Assembly: GCA_949126835.1 (NCBI GenBank)
Contig: OX421497.1
Location: 18,658,409-18,722,408, forward strand
Length of the DNA: 64,000 nucleotides
Origin: Anisus vortex
Lineage: Eukaryota; Mollusca; Gastropoda; Planorbidae
Reading direction: 5' to 3'
Positions 46,147 through 58,089 of the stretch are shown piece after piece. Within the stretch, counting starts at the first letter, position 1, and each line of letters begins with the position of its first letter. A model generated the notes under the pieces. That model saw only the letters and a program-made list of their open reading frames with translations, made no database searches and had not been told where the DNA came from. The position numbers and the translations under genes were made by a program.

Positions 46147-46539
46147 CTCCCTTTATTTGCAAACTAAGTTTACCATCATGTAATTAAAAAATATCTGTGT
46201 CGCAAATCTCAAAAATATCTCCTTACTCTGTATGAATTGTTCTAAAAATAATCTTAGCGCATAATTTTTTTTTCTAGCTTTGTGCCGAAAAAGTATAAAA
46301 AGTTGCACAGGCATTTTTACGCGAAATCAAAATTTTTCTTATACTTTCCTTTTAAGAAATGAATATTGTCATAAGTGTAGTATTATTAAGTCGTTTTAAC
46401 TGAAAATTTGATAGGATGTATTATTAGGCGCCACAAATCTGCTGTCCAAATTTCAGCTCGATCGGACCACGGGAAGTGGTCGAAAAATCGAAGCCAATTT
46501 TTGCACCATTACAGACAATGCAACTTAAAATAAAGGGAG
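46147..46539. mobile_element. 393-bp mariner-type MITE
   Basis: The ends CTCCCTTTATTTGCAA and TTAAAATAAAGGGAG are inverted, with TA on both sides (46145-46146 and 46540-46541). A second copy in the opposite orientation lies in intron 1 of claudin-like copy 3 (60691-61135). Confidence 0.8.
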
Positions 46540-46582
46540 TAAAAATGAAGTTGAATATCGTGCAAAAGAGTATTCGTAATAT

Positions 46583-46831
46583 GTGGAAAATGCAATGCAT
46601 GATTTTCATTCAGCACTATTGACAAGTCTTAACGTGAATGCATGCATAAAAGGTCGACAAATAAAAACATTTCCGGTCGAATTCAATCATTTGTTTCGAA
46701 ACATGTCTGTGTGCTACTTTACTGGTTGTACTCAAATTTGTTGGGGATTAAAATGTATTTCATTTCCAAAAGATGTTTACAAAACAAAACAATGTATTGT
46801 GAAAGTCAGAAGTGAAAAATCACCTTTTTAA
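46583..46831 (+). pseudogene. Possible THAP-domain fragment
   Basis: From about 46703 the frame reads SVCYFTGCTQ..GLKCISFPKDVY and ends in a stop after SEKSPF. A C-x4-C pair followed by a SFPKD string resembles the start of a THAP zinc finger. The second half (Cys and His, AVPTIF region) is missing, so it would be a broken gene or transposon piece. Upstream residues of the same frame show nothing known. Confidence 0.35.
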
Positions 46832-48005
46832 AATATCAAATTTATTGCTAAATGCAAAGGAATTTTTGTTATTCGTTTTTATGAATCTACGAATTTTGTT
46901 TTTCAATAACCAAGAAAACGCAACTCTTGACTAATTTATTTTGTAAACAAATAAATATTTTACTTCACGCGACTAACACTTGAGTATTAGTTATCGCCTA
47001 CTCACTTTTAATGTTAAAAAGGGATTCCTCATAACTATTATTGTATCCTTTGTATAATTCTACAAGACTAGAACTGGCCGTAGAGGTTGAAATCAATTGT
47101 CAAACACCAGCAAAAGCATGTTTTTTTTTTCTGTTTATTAGTTTAAAAATAGAACAGGAAGTTCACGAACATATGGGTTCAAAAGTTCACGCCCCATTAA
47201 GACTTGTCAATGCCATCTGCGCCAAGGATTGCTCTACGAACACTTAAGCCAATAACAATACCCCCGGCTGATGGTACTCTCCAGGAAATAGAGCCTGCGT
47301 CTATTGAAAACCCGATTGCTTTAACATAAACTCAATTGGAGGATCTCTGGGTAAAATAAGTGTAAGACTTCGTGCAATCATTGCCACAACTATGGAATAC
47401 GCAACAGATCCACACTTGGTTTGTATACCAGTATAATATAATAGTATAGTATCTATCACCTGAAACACACTCTAATTTTCAGTCAAGACATGAAATAGCT
47501 TTTGAAAACTTCACAAAAAGATTAAACCAGCCGTTATTTCAATGTTCTTCGGTAGGCCCATTAAATTAATTTATTTTTTTATTTAACAAAATGATAGCGA
47601 AAGAGATACACACTGGCTGATTTACTCACTAAAAGCTAATACTATGATTTTTTTTCGGCACGCTGGCTTTGTGCTAAATCTAATTAATCTGATATATACA
47701 ATAATCCATAAATTGGTTTAGAAATACCCACACAATTATAAAATGAGAATAAGAGTGTAATTTTGTGTGCATTTTCTTACGAAATTCAAATTGTTTAAAG
47801 GGTAAGTCCTGCCTGAATAGTAACTTTATTCCATATTAAAGCCTTTAAAATATCATTTTCAAATATACAAGTCTTTTTTTTTAGAGTGGACGATAAATGT
47901 GTTCATTTAATTAAATTACATTGCCAATTACGGAAACTGTCGACCACGGGCCGGAAACTCACGAAGTGAAACTGAGCAGGTAGTGACGTCCCTAATTGCC
48001 AATTA
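46832..48005. other. Spacer without recognised gene
   Basis: A few short frames occur (for example 47041-47247) but none carries a motif. It is AT-rich throughout. Confidence 0.4.
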
Positions 48006-48020
48006 GTGTTTACAATCGAC

Positions 48021-48170
48021 ATGGCTTCACCCGACGTAGAACCATACATGTTTGAGCTAGAAAAAAATATATCGGACAATGAGGACGAAAGGAATTTTGA
48101 CGCTGAATTCAGCATATATCAATTAATCAATCGAGAAAGAAGGATAACGCATCAGAAATATCAAGTTATG
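48021..48170 (+). CDS. Candidate first coding exon, gene unidentified
   Basis: The ATG at 48021 opens exactly 50 codons ending at a strong donor, ATG|GTAAGT, in phase 0. The peptide is acidic in the middle (MASPDVEPYMFELEKN, DNEDERNFDAEF) and basic at the end (RERRITHQKYQ). The VEPYMFE opening recalls proteins annotated with a P2X7-like intracellular zinc domain, but that domain would lie in later exons not found here. A 2.4 kb transposon starts 360 bases downstream. It could also be an exon of a mobile element. Confidence 0.3.
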
Positions 48171-48532
48171 GTAAGTTGGCCTACATGATTAGCCTCCTAT
48201 ATTTAGGCATATACTGTAACTTATTTATAGTATTTATTGTTATAGTTAATATAATTAGTTATAGTTATAGACACTATAGACTCCGATAGGCCTATACGAA
48301 TACGTAATAATTATTATACATGCACTGATGCAGTTTCTGGACACGTTATAAGTTATAGACTTTAGTATTAGAAACTTTAGTAGGCTTAGCCTTAGGCCTT
48401 AGGGTTTGACTTTACCAATTTTTTAGTTTCTAATTTACGGGAAAGATATGTAGGTAGCCTAATTTTCACACAATAGTCTACATAAATACACGACTTTTAA
48501 ATTCACTTTTACTACCGGAATGTTTAAGCTAT

Positions 48533-50917
48533 GGGGACGTCCATTAATTACGTGAACAAAATAGGGGGGAGGGGGGGTCTGAAAAATTTTGACAATTTTT
48601 GACAAGGGGGAGGGGGGGAGGTCAAGAAAAGTTGACGTCAACAATGTTACTTTTTAAAAATAATACAAATTTGTTACAAAATTTTAGGCTACATTTGTCA
48701 TGTGCCACTTGCATAGCAGACATATATAAACATGGTTTTACGTTAATACAAATATATTAATTAAAATTACGGACGCTACATTTGACATGTCCTTTTTGTG
48801 TTCATCTATTGTTAGTTTGTAGCTCTATGTATGAGTGGAAAGTGGAAACTTATGCAATTGTTAGCAGGGCAAAGTGACCGACCAATTGTAAAAAACTTCA
48901 TCCATGGCTGTAGTCTAGCGAGCCATTGTGACTGGAATAATAAAAGAACATAAACACACCAACATTCTGCAGAGTAGGTTCAGAAACAGAAACCCAGTTG
49001 TTTGCCGCTCAATAGGCCGCTACACCCAAATCTGTTATTGAGTCCTGAAAGGACTATGAACACCGTCCGAGAGTCGACTGCTTTAATTCAACGCCCATGG
49101 TTGAGTCTTTTCCAAGTTCCAACCCTTGAAACCATGTTTGGATCAGCGTTAGCAGGTCATGCACTCCGACATGGAAAGATATGAGTAGGCAGGCTTTGTC
49201 CTACAAGGCGGTCGCTTGTTGGGTCGGCTTGCTCTGTTCGGATTCCCCTTTTACGAACGTACATTTGCTCGAGCCATCCATGGCTTGCCTCGTATTCCTG
49301 TAATGTGGGCTGAGGGTGTGTTGGCCGAGCGGATTTTGTCTGACAAGGGATGTCATCCCCTCAAGGCCACCTTTGAAAGCAGCCGTTTTTACAGGACGTT
49401 TTGTATACCTTTCCGTAGGTCGCATCAGCTCCCACCCGGGAGACGCCAGAAATCGGACAGTGGGGTACCTCACAGGCCCCCTCTAATGAAAGAACAGAAC
49501 AAGCCGATTAATCTCCAGATTTGCAGCTTGGGATACCACGCCTCTCTCCGTCACTTACAGAGATGGGAGTGGAAGTATCTCGGCGACCGCTTGTCCCATG
49601 CATTAGCTCACTGGTCAGACTCGGGGAACCAAGTTAAAAGGTCTCAAAAAAATAAAACCGGACGAGCCCGTCTTGTGTCCAGGGCGTAACGTTTAGAGTT
49701 GAGCTCAGCTCTGTCCGGACCCGCTGCGGGAGCTCTCCCCCATGCGTGCGCCCGCTGGTGTATTCTTAATGGGAACGTATCGGCGGTTTACACACTTCGC
49801 TAGCTTTGGGGCTCATAGTCATAGGTACAGAAGTGAAATTAGGCACCAGAGACTGGCGGTCGTTATATATACCATGTAAGCGATAGCTGGGATTGGCAAT
49901 AGAACTAAAAACAACAATAGGCCCTCTCTGAGACTAAAATGTTTGAATTGCATTGAATGAAGTGTATTGTGTGAATCCAATATGGTTATTTTAAAATATT
50001 TCCTTCAGAAAAATAATTCGAGGCCCATGAAGTCCGAAATACTTAGCCTACCTTTCCTTTTAACATCCCTAATTCTGATATATAAACTAATATATTTTTG
50101 CTGACTTCGTTATAATAGGTGAAACATTAAAATTTGCTGATTAGGCTAAATATAGTAATTTTTTTGTTTTAATATCTAATTTTGTAAATAAAAAAGTTAT
50201 GAGATAAAAATGTATTAGTAGGCCTATAGTGGCGTAGCCAGATTGCAAGGTGTAAGTGGCAAATAGTGCAAGGTAGGAGCGGTAGGGGCAAGGAAGTCAT
50301 CTACCATGTGTATAATCATATAATGTACGTGTGTGTGTGGGGGGGGGGGGCAATAATGCAAGAAGGAATAGTGAGCATATGGTTAAAATAGCAGGTTAAT
50401 TTACAACTGGTGCACAATTTCCCCCTAAGCTATTTAACAGTTAACATTGTACCAAAAGCTCATTAGTGAAACGTACAATCAGAAAGTATTCAATATTTCT
50501 ATATGAAAAGAACAATAGTAAATACAAAGGAAAGAAATATTGTTAAAATCCTCGGATTGGAAAAAAAAATTTGGAGGGGCGATGGGGGGTAGTAAGCATG
50601 TTACACCCCTTTCGTGGCAAACGCCTAGACGAGTTCTATCTAGTCAATATGAAATCTTTAAAACAAGTTTTAAAATGTATTTCAATTTATTATAGTAAAG
50701 ATCTAGACCTTTCCGTTTCAAATCTACTTTAAACATATAAGTCAGCGTTGAATTATTATTTTTTTACTTGTTATAGGGGGGGGGGGGAGTAACGAATTGT
50801 TGACGTAATTATATAGGGGGGGGGGTCTCTGAAAGTTTGACAGTTGTTGACAAGGGGGAGGGGGGGGGGGAGGTAAAAATCGCCAAAAAATTGTTGACGT
50901 AATTAATGGACGTCCCC
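48533..50917. mobile_element. 2.4 kb TIR element with G-rich ends
   Basis: The ends GGGGACGTCCATTAATTACG and GTAATTAATGGACGTCCCC are inverted, with TAT on both sides (48530-48532 and 50918-50920). Long G runs follow each end, and the right end is partly duplicated at about 50770-50890. No transposase was recognised. It contains a GC-rich island at 49000-49760. Confidence 0.75.
49216..49689 (+). other. Unidentified open frame in a GC-rich island
   Basis: The frame is open for 157 codons within sequence much richer in G+C than the surrounding element. The residues (for example YERTFARAIHGLPRIPVMW, RWEWKYLGDRLSHALAHW) show no domain I recognise. Other frames over the same island are also fairly open. 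It could be captured host sequence, viral or bacterial sequence, or an unknown element gene. I cannot tell whether it is coding. Confidence 0.25.
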
Positions 50918-51074
50918 TATATTATATGCTACATATCGGTAAAGAGTGAAGATAGACTATTGATATATGAATACAGGCCTACTTGGATTGTCAGCAAATG
51001 GAATTTTAATTTTGTCTCAATTACATATGTTCCATCTTTCAGCACATATTAAACAATACACTTATACGTTTTAC

Positions 51075-51216
51075 AGAAGTTCCTTGTAGATAGAAGATTA
51101 TTACGCCCACTAGGCCCAAATCTCCTGCAGGGCGGCAGGGATCGGTCGGCGGCAGGATAGAACTCGCGACGTATTGGTTGATAGTCCAGTGAACTAACCT
51201 CAGGACCAGCCGGCCT
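51075..51216 (-). repeat. tRNA-derived SINE (family S1)
   Basis: On the minus strand it has an A-box-like TGGTCCTGAGGTTAG region and a B-box-like GAGTTCTATCC. It is followed by the body GGGCCTAGTGGGCG and TTCTATCTACAAGGAAC. It is close to 62415-62577. Confidence 0.65.
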
Positions 51217-51417
51217 CAATATAAAAGAACTATTTGTACTCAAGCACAGAAATATACTAATAAAAATAAACATGCACACATACTATCATACCATTTATCA
51301 TACAAGAAAAAGTATCGCTAGTTCTGAGCCTTGCAACTGTTTTTTTTCGATTTGTTTGAATGCTTTATTGTTTTCATTAGTAGATTGGCCCTACACAGGA
51401 AATTCATTTCCGTGTAT

Positions 51418-51988
51418 AGAGAGCGTTTACAATGGGCGGAGCTTAAGTTTTTTAGTGACGTCATTTGTAAATAGAGCCACTATAGAGGAACAAATGTGGC
51501 ATATGGTGAAGTTTCTTATCATGCCAAATTCAAATATGAATATTGGCTATCCTACTATAAAAAAAGGAGGTAAATAGTAGTACTGTAGATTAATTGATTA
51601 ATGTGATTAGGCTAGGGCCGGCTAGACCTATTTACACTTTCAATTTCACTTTATAGGCCTACACTTTTAATGTTTCGTAGGCTAGGCTAATGGCTAAGTA
51701 GGGCAGCTAGGATGCCAAGTGATAGTGTTGGTGAATAGGCTATCTAGTCAAGTCACTAATAGGCTCACATCGTCTATGATCTATGTCTATGATAATAATA
51801 AGAAAAAGCCTATTTTATTTAACAGACATAATTCAGCTTAAATCTTAAGACTTAAAACGCAAAACATCATTTAAAAAAAGCTCGAGCTTATATGAAACTT
51901 TATTAATACAGCGGCCATTGTACTTGTACACCACTACACAAAGTAAACAAAAACCACGTGCTTTTTGTCCCGTGATTGCAAACGCCTT
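51418..51988. mobile_element. 571-bp TIR element (copy B)
   Basis: It begins AGAGCGTTTACAATGGGCGG and ends GATTGCAAACGCCTT, with AT on both sides. The paralogous sequence at 29755-29830 runs straight through (CCGTGTATAGGTCTAC), giving the empty site. It is about 85-90% similar to 33464-34032 by eye. Confidence 0.75.
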
Positions 51989-52149
51989 ATAATAGGTCTA
52001 ACTATGTTAGGTAGCAATTCAGTTCTATATTATTGTGACATTTCTAAATATTCCCTATTATGAAGCTTAAAGGTTAGGTTTGTTTGAATTTGTAATAACT
52101 TCATAAGCATATAAATTTATTGATTGTTTGTCATTTATTATTATTCCTA

Positions 52150-52570
52150 GTTTGCCTTTGTACTCTCGCGCCTCAACTACTACATCTATAATGCGCTGCT
52201 AATCGGAATCGCCAAATTGAAGCGTATTCAAAACATTGCAGCCAGGCTGGTCATGTGTAAGTCAAGGCATGATTCTGTGATAGTTCTCCTGCGCCGGCTC
52301 TATTGGCTCCCTGTGAAAGCCGGAACTGAATACAAAGTGGCGGTACTTTGCCATCAGTGCCTGCATAACTGTATAACAACAAGATGCCGTCCTATCTCAA
52401 GAAACTAATCAAGTCATGTGTTCCGCAAAGAAAACATCGTTCTGCCGACTCCTCACGACAGTTGACCTTATAACCTTATCAATATCTAGACCCAATGTAT
52501 GGAATCAACTTCCCATCCAGCTAAGGCAAACAAGTTATATCGTCAATTAAAAAAACCTCTTAAAAACACA
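52150..52570 (+). pseudogene. LINE reverse transcriptase C-terminus (unit 3)
   Basis: LKRIQNIAARLVMCKSRHD is followed by LLRRLYWLPVKAGTEYKVAV and LCHQCLHN. It is the counterpart of 29990-30350. Its sequence stops at about 52575 and its tail resumes after 58060, so about 5.5 kb of other LINE sequence has been inserted. Confidence 0.75.
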
Positions 52571-52574
52571 TTAA

Positions 52575-53280
52575 TTTTAGAAAATATTAGACTAAGATAT
52601 TTTAAGATGATTTTAAAATTGAACACAAAAACACCAAATTATGTATTCCTAGGCGAAACAGGCAAACTTATATAAGATCATTTATTAAAAAAAGAATGTT
52701 ACACTTCTGGATCAAAATAGCGACCGGTAAACAAAGCAGAATCTCTAAAATAATTTATAACATTTTATTGAAGAGCACCTGGTTGAAAAATGCAAATGGT
52801 CCGCCAATATAAAGTTACAACTAGAACAACTAGGATTAGGATATATTTGGTTAGAACAAGATATAATAGATACTAAACTTTCTAAATCAATAATTAACTT
52901 ACGTATAAATGATCAAAGTAAACAAGAACTTTATGAGAGTATGCAAATAAGCAATAAAGGTAAATTATATAGCGCTCTAAAATAAAATCTGACTGGGAAA
53001 ATATTCCACCCTTTTTAAATAAATTACATCTGAAAGAAGCTATCTATCTACTAAAAATACGACCAAGTAATAATAATTTCCCTGTTGAACTGGGTCGCCA
53101 CCCCAGAATAGATTATAATTTAAGATTATGTCCCCTTTGCTTAAAAGATATAGGAGATGGATTTCACTATTTACTCCAATGTGTGCACTTCAATGCCCAA
53201 CGAAAAATTTCTCTAAAACAATATTACTATAACAGACCTAATGTAGAAAAAATGTCGGAACTGCTTAATTCTAGTTGATA
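52575..53280 (+). pseudogene. C-terminal region of another non-LTR retrotransposon
   Basis: In-frame pieces read KTPNYVFLGETGKL, LGYIWLEQDI and LLKIRPSNNNFPVELGRHPR. A final Cys/His motif follows, LCPLCLKDIGDGFHYLLQC (C-x2-C-x8-H-x4-C). This layout is common at the C-terminus of non-LTR reverse transcriptases. Several stops occur. The clade is not certain. Confidence 0.6.
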
Positions 53281-55990
53281 ATAAAATAATAATAATAATA
53301 ATAATGAAGCTTATATAGCGCATATCCCGCAATCAGTTCTATGCGCTTAACAATTACAGACGATGATAACAATAACAGGCAAATATTTAAAAATGTGAGT
53401 GAGCTAGGAGTCAATAAGAAACAGGTGCGTCTTGAGTCCGGTCTTGAAAATGTTAAAGTTCGAGCTTTGTCGCAGCTGGAGTGGCAGGGTGTTCCATGCG
53501 GAGGGGCCGGAGTAGGTGAAGGCCCGCTCACCAGCTGTCACGAGTTTTGTCCGCGGGATCGTCAAATTGAGTTTGTGCGCAGCCGATCGAAGTGGGCGTG
53601 GTTTTGTATATATTTCCAGACAGGAAATTAGATAATTCGGGGCAGAGTCATTGAGACATTTATAGCATAGAGATGCGAGTTTATATGAAATCCTATTTTG
53701 AATAGGGAGACAGTGCAGAGAGTAGAGCCGATGTGAAATGTGGTTGGACTTCTTCTTCTTTAGGACTAGTCTGGCAGCGCAGTTTTGGACGCGTTGGAGC
53801 CCTTGAATGGAAGAGGCAGGAAGGCCAGCCAGAAGAGAGTTACAGTAGTCCAAACAAGATAAGAGGAGAGTGATGACGAGTTTGGTACAAGCTTCCGGAG
53901 TGAGGTAGCGACGAATAGTGGCAATACGTCGCAGGTGAAAAAAGCAGGTTTAAATCAGGAAGGAGATGTGGGGTTGCATGGACAGAGTGGAGTCCAGAAA
54001 CATGCCGAGGCTCTTACAGGTGAGGAGAAGGGCCCAGTAGCGTCACCCAACTGGAGGTCAGTCAGGCTGAGGGAAGAAAGCTTTTGTCTCTTTCCTACGA
54101 GAAGGGCTTCGGTCTTATCGCTGTTGAGCTTCAACTTGTTTTCTGTCATCCAGTTCTTGATGTCCAGGAAACAACAGGAGATAGAAGCAAGGACATCGTC
54201 GATGTTCTCAGGCTTGGCGCTGTTTAGGAGCTGGGTGTCATCAGCGAAAAAGTGATAATTAAGGTTGTGTCGCTCGATGACGAAGGAAAGGGGTTGGGTG
54301 TACAAAATGAAGAGGACTGGGCCGAGGACGGACCCCTGTGGTACACCATAGCGGACGGTGACGGGCTGGGAGAAAAAAGATTCAGTAGTGACGGTCTGGG
54401 AGCGACCGTCGAGGTAGCTCTTGAACCAGGAGAGGGCTATATCATGAATGCCAAACGTGAAGCTGAGGCGATTGATGAGTAGGTGGTGGTCGATCGTGTC
54501 AAAGGCCGCGGACAAGTCCAAAACACAAGGGCAGAGACGAGACCTCTGTCTGCGGCGTTCAGGAGGTCGGTGGTGATCCGCAGTAGCGCTGTCTCAGTGC
54601 TGTGATTGGGGCGATATGCCGACTGGAACACGGGCATAAGCCAGTTCAGGGACAGGTTGACGTTCAATTGCTCAAGGATGATGCGCTCCAGGAGCTTGGA
54701 GAGGTAGGGGAGGTTTGATACTGGACGGTAGTTCCGGCATTCATTTACATCCGGTTTTCTTCAAGAGTGGGCGGACGATGGCGGATTTAAAACAGTTAGG
54801 AACGATGCCTGTGGAGAGGGAGGTATTAATGGTATCGGTGATGTACGGCTGGAGCTTGTCCAAGCACTGGGTGAACAGAAAGCCTGGCAGAGTGTCAAGC
54901 TCGCAGGTCTTGATGGGGGACTTCATAATGATGCGCTTAACATGGTCGATGGTGACAGGTTGAAAGCAGGTGAGAGGTGAGCCAGAGAAGGTGGGAGAGG
55001 GTGGGGAAGGGCGATTGGCATCATGATCCAGAGAACTACGCAGATTCTCTATCTTCTCCTTAAAGTGCTCTGAGAAGAGTTCTGGGAGGTCCACGGGTGG
55101 GTGTGTGGTGGGGAGGGGTGGAGATGGTGAGGAGCCGAGGAGGGTGGACATGATAGAGAATAGCTCCTTGGACGACGAGGCTTGCGTGATGCGGTTGTGG
55201 TAGTGCTTGACCTTGGCGGCGGTGATGGCTTCCTTGACGCGGAGCCGCATGTCCCTGAAGATCTGGCGGTGGATCTCGAGGCCGGAGAGTCGCGAAGTGC
55301 GCTCGGCCCGTCGTCGTTCGTGCCTGGTGACTTTGAAGTCGTCGGAAAACCAAGGAGCTGGCGGTCGCTCAGAAACTGCACACAAAGATGGTGGAGCGTG
55401 CTTGTCGAGAAGCTGGCGTAGAGTCAGGGCGAAAAAGGAAGCATGGTCAGAAGAGGGGTCACGCTGAGCCAGCAGCAAGGCAGCCTCGTTGCCAAAGGTG
55501 TTAGTATCTATGGCTCGCAGCTTACGGCGGGTGACAATCTTGCATTTCTTCACCGGCCTGGTGATATTGACAATGAAGCAGATGGCAGAATGGTCAGAGA
55601 CAAGAAGGTCGCTTTCGACTAGGCTGGAGACGAGGTTGTCAGAGGATCTGGTGACGATCCAGTCGAGGATATGACCACGGGAGTGGGTGGGGAATGGGAC
55701 GACCTGGTCAACACTGTAGTTGTCGAAAAGTGACCGTGCGCGCTTGGTGTAGGCATCAGAGGGACAGTCCCAGTGTATGTTGAAGTCACCCAAGATGATG
55801 ACTCTGTTAGGGGTGACAGTGTAGTAGTCAAGTACAAGAGCAAACTCTTCAAAGAAAGTAGCATCTTTGAACTTGTTCTTGGCGTTTGGTGGGGGACGAT
55901 AAATGCAGAGGAAGGAGAGAGTCGTGGTGGTAGAAACTTTAATTTCCAATCTAAAAGAACTTAAAAAACTAAGCATATTTTCAAAAATAC
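53281..55990 (-). mobile_element. 5'-truncated Jockey/CR1-type LINE
   Basis: The minus-strand order is as follows. First is the endonuclease C-terminal half (GDFNIHWD, SDHSAICFIV), then a linker and the RT start (54741-56021 frame). Next comes a frameshifted stretch (FQSAYRPNHSTETALLRI), the RT palm with DLSAAFDTIDH, GVPQGSVLGP and the catalytic FFADD (53955-54521 frame), and the thumb and C-terminus (QRVQNCAARLVL..., 53404-53853). It ends in GCGCATAGAACTGATTGCGG plus an (ATT)n tail at about 53300-53281. At least two frameshifts make it inactive. It is truncated within the endonuclease domain. Confidence 0.85.
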
Positions 55991-56252
55991 ACGGGCCTGT
56001 CCGCCTGGAATGCCCTCCCACTACAGATTCGCCAGAGCCCTAGCTTCGACACCTCCAGGACCGGCTGAAGACGCACCTATTCATGTAGCAGTTTATTATT
56101 TTTCATGTATACATTTTCGTCTTTTATTCGTTGTCTGTACTCTGTCTGTGACTGTTGACAGCGCATAGAACTGTTCCCAACGTGATATGCGCTATACACG
56201 TATTGTTATTGTTATTATTATTATGCTTGTAAAATGTATAATTATTAATTAG
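55991..56252 (+). repeat. LINE 3' tail, first copy
   Basis: It begins GGCCTGTCCGCCTGGAATGC, reading SAWNALPLQIRQSP, then runs through GACAGCGCATAGAACTGTTC to a (ATT)n run and TTGTAAAATGTATAATTATT. The part from about 56037 onward is repeated at 57890-58089 on the other side of the next LINE. Confidence 0.7.
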
Positions 56253-57889
56253 CTTTCTTCTTCTTCTTCTTTTAGCCAGTCTGCAGAGCTGTTTGCTCTC
56301 TTGCAGTCAATGCCAGACAAACATATTTACATGTTTTTTTCAGTTGTTCAATACTGCTATATAGTGTGTTGGTAATGGTAGGTTGAGGGGGGGGGGGAGC
56401 AGAGTGTATCTGAGGTCGGTCAGCTCAGGACATTCAAGCAGGAAGTGGTCTACAGTTTCTTGTGGATAGGGGCAACTTCTGCAATTAGGTGGGTGAGTTG
56501 GGTTTATTCTATTTAGGTGTGAGTTGAGTGCTATATGTCCTGTTCTCAACTGGAATATAGTGCATTGTTCTTTGCGGGGGAGGAACTTTATTTTCTCTTG
56601 TTTGTTGGGCTGATTCATTTCTCTGTACATTTTTCTTCCAGTTGTTCCCTGAGCCCATTGATTTAGCCATTCCTCCGTTAAGTTGTTTTTTAGTATGTTG
56701 CACACTGTGTTGTAGCTGACAGGTCTTTCATATTGGTCCATGCTAGCTCCCTTTCTAGACAGTCTAGCAGCTTTTTCATTTCCTGGTATGCCAATATGTC
56801 CTGGGATCTATTGTAGAGTTATGTTGATGTTGTATGTGCTTATTATGTAGTCCAGAGTGTGTTCTAATAGGCTGATTTCTTTCAAGCTTGGTGGGGTTTC
56901 GTTTTCTACTGTTTAAAGTGCTGATTGAGAGTCGGTGAAAATTACTATATCTGCTGGGGCAAGATATTTGTTGTTATATTCATGTTCCACTGTCTCAAGG
57001 GCAATAATCATGGCATCTACTTCTGCTTGAAAGTTTGTGCAATAGTTCCCACATGGTGCACTTATCTCAAGGCATTTTTTATCAGGGAAGATCAGGTAAG
57101 CGCCTAGTCCAGCATTTATTGTGGCTTTAAATGCTGAGCCATCTGTATAGATGTGGATGGCTGTAACTGTATAGCTTTCGATGGTTTCTAGTGCACCTAC
57201 TTTAAGTTCTAGCGGGTTTGATGTTTTGGTTAGGCTTTTGTTGTTGAAAGAGGTTTTAATTCTTGGTTGCATTTGTCTTCCACCGGGGGGTAAAAGCGAA
57301 TGTCTTGTAATTGGTTCTCGATTTCGGGGGAGGTGGTGTTTTTGTTGTAGTTCGTCTGATATTTGCAATAGGGACTTTTGTTTCTTTTTTGAGGCTGTTC
57401 TGTTGCGTTCAATAAGTATTTTGTTTGGATGGTCATTATCCAGTCTTTTGTACCTTTCGACTGCTTCTAAAGCTGCTCTGTCTCGTCTTAGTTGCAGTGG
57501 TTCAATGTTTGAGTCTATTTCACACGCTGCTGTGGGTGTAGATCTCATACCCCCACTGATGAGGCGCAGGGCTTGGTTCTGTATTGTGTCTATTGTATTT
57601 AGCTGTGTCCGGTTGGCTGTTGTTTGTAGGGGCATGCAGTATTCTAGGGCTGATCTTATATACCCTATGTATAAATTCCTTAAAGTGTTGTTTTCTGCCC
57701 CCCATGCAGTGCTGGATAGATGTTTTATAATGTTTAGCCTTTTTGAAGTCAGCCATGAAGTTTTTTAAGGAGAGTTTTTGATCAAGTTTCACGCCCAGGT
57801 ATGTTGGGTTTTCTTCTTTTTTTAACAGGATAGAATCTAGTTTTAGGTTATATATTCTTGTGGCTGTTTTTTTGCTGTGGCTAAAGATG
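56253..57889 (-). mobile_element. 5'-truncated I-type LINE with RNase H domain
   Basis: On the minus strand it holds the end of the reverse transcriptase (PTYLGVKLDQKLSLKNFM, about 57810), a connecting region (57635-57240), and an RNase H domain. That domain has YTDGSAF, AEVDAMIIALE, FTDSQSAL and GHIGIPGNEKAA, so all four acidic or His/Asn positions are recognisable. The C-terminus carries a C-x2-C-x9-H-x4-C motif (CRSCPYPQETVDHFLLECP). Two stops interrupt the RNase H. The tail is (GAA)n at 56253-56275. RNase H on a LINE points to the I group. Confidence 0.8.
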
Positions 57890-58089
57890 GCCCTAGCTTC
57901 GACACCTCCAGGAGCCGGCTGAAGACGCACCTATTCAAGTAGCAGTTTATTATTTTTTATGTATACATTTTCGTCTTTTATTCGTTGTCTGTATTCTGTC
58001 TGTGACTGTTGACAGCGCATAGAACTGTTCCCAACAAGTATTATTATTGTTATTATTATTATGTTTGTAAAATTTATAATTATTAATTA
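57890..58089 (+). repeat. LINE 3' tail, second copy
   Basis: It repeats about 56037-56252 with several substitutions and one small deletion. It starts exactly where the I-type LINE begins and runs to TTATAATTATTAATTAG. Confidence 0.75.

Noticed and set aside
50228..50640. Possible further gamma-family hAT (AGTGGCGTAGCCAG at 50228)
   Set aside because: Only one end is visible. No matching right end or 8-bp duplication was found.
54252..55964. Several + strand frames over the LINE at 53281-55990
   Set aside because: They are shadows of the minus-strand endonuclease and reverse transcriptase frames, which carry the recognisable motifs.
57181..57768. 195-codon + strand frame
   Set aside because: It is antisense to the I-type LINE RNase H region and shows no motif of its own.
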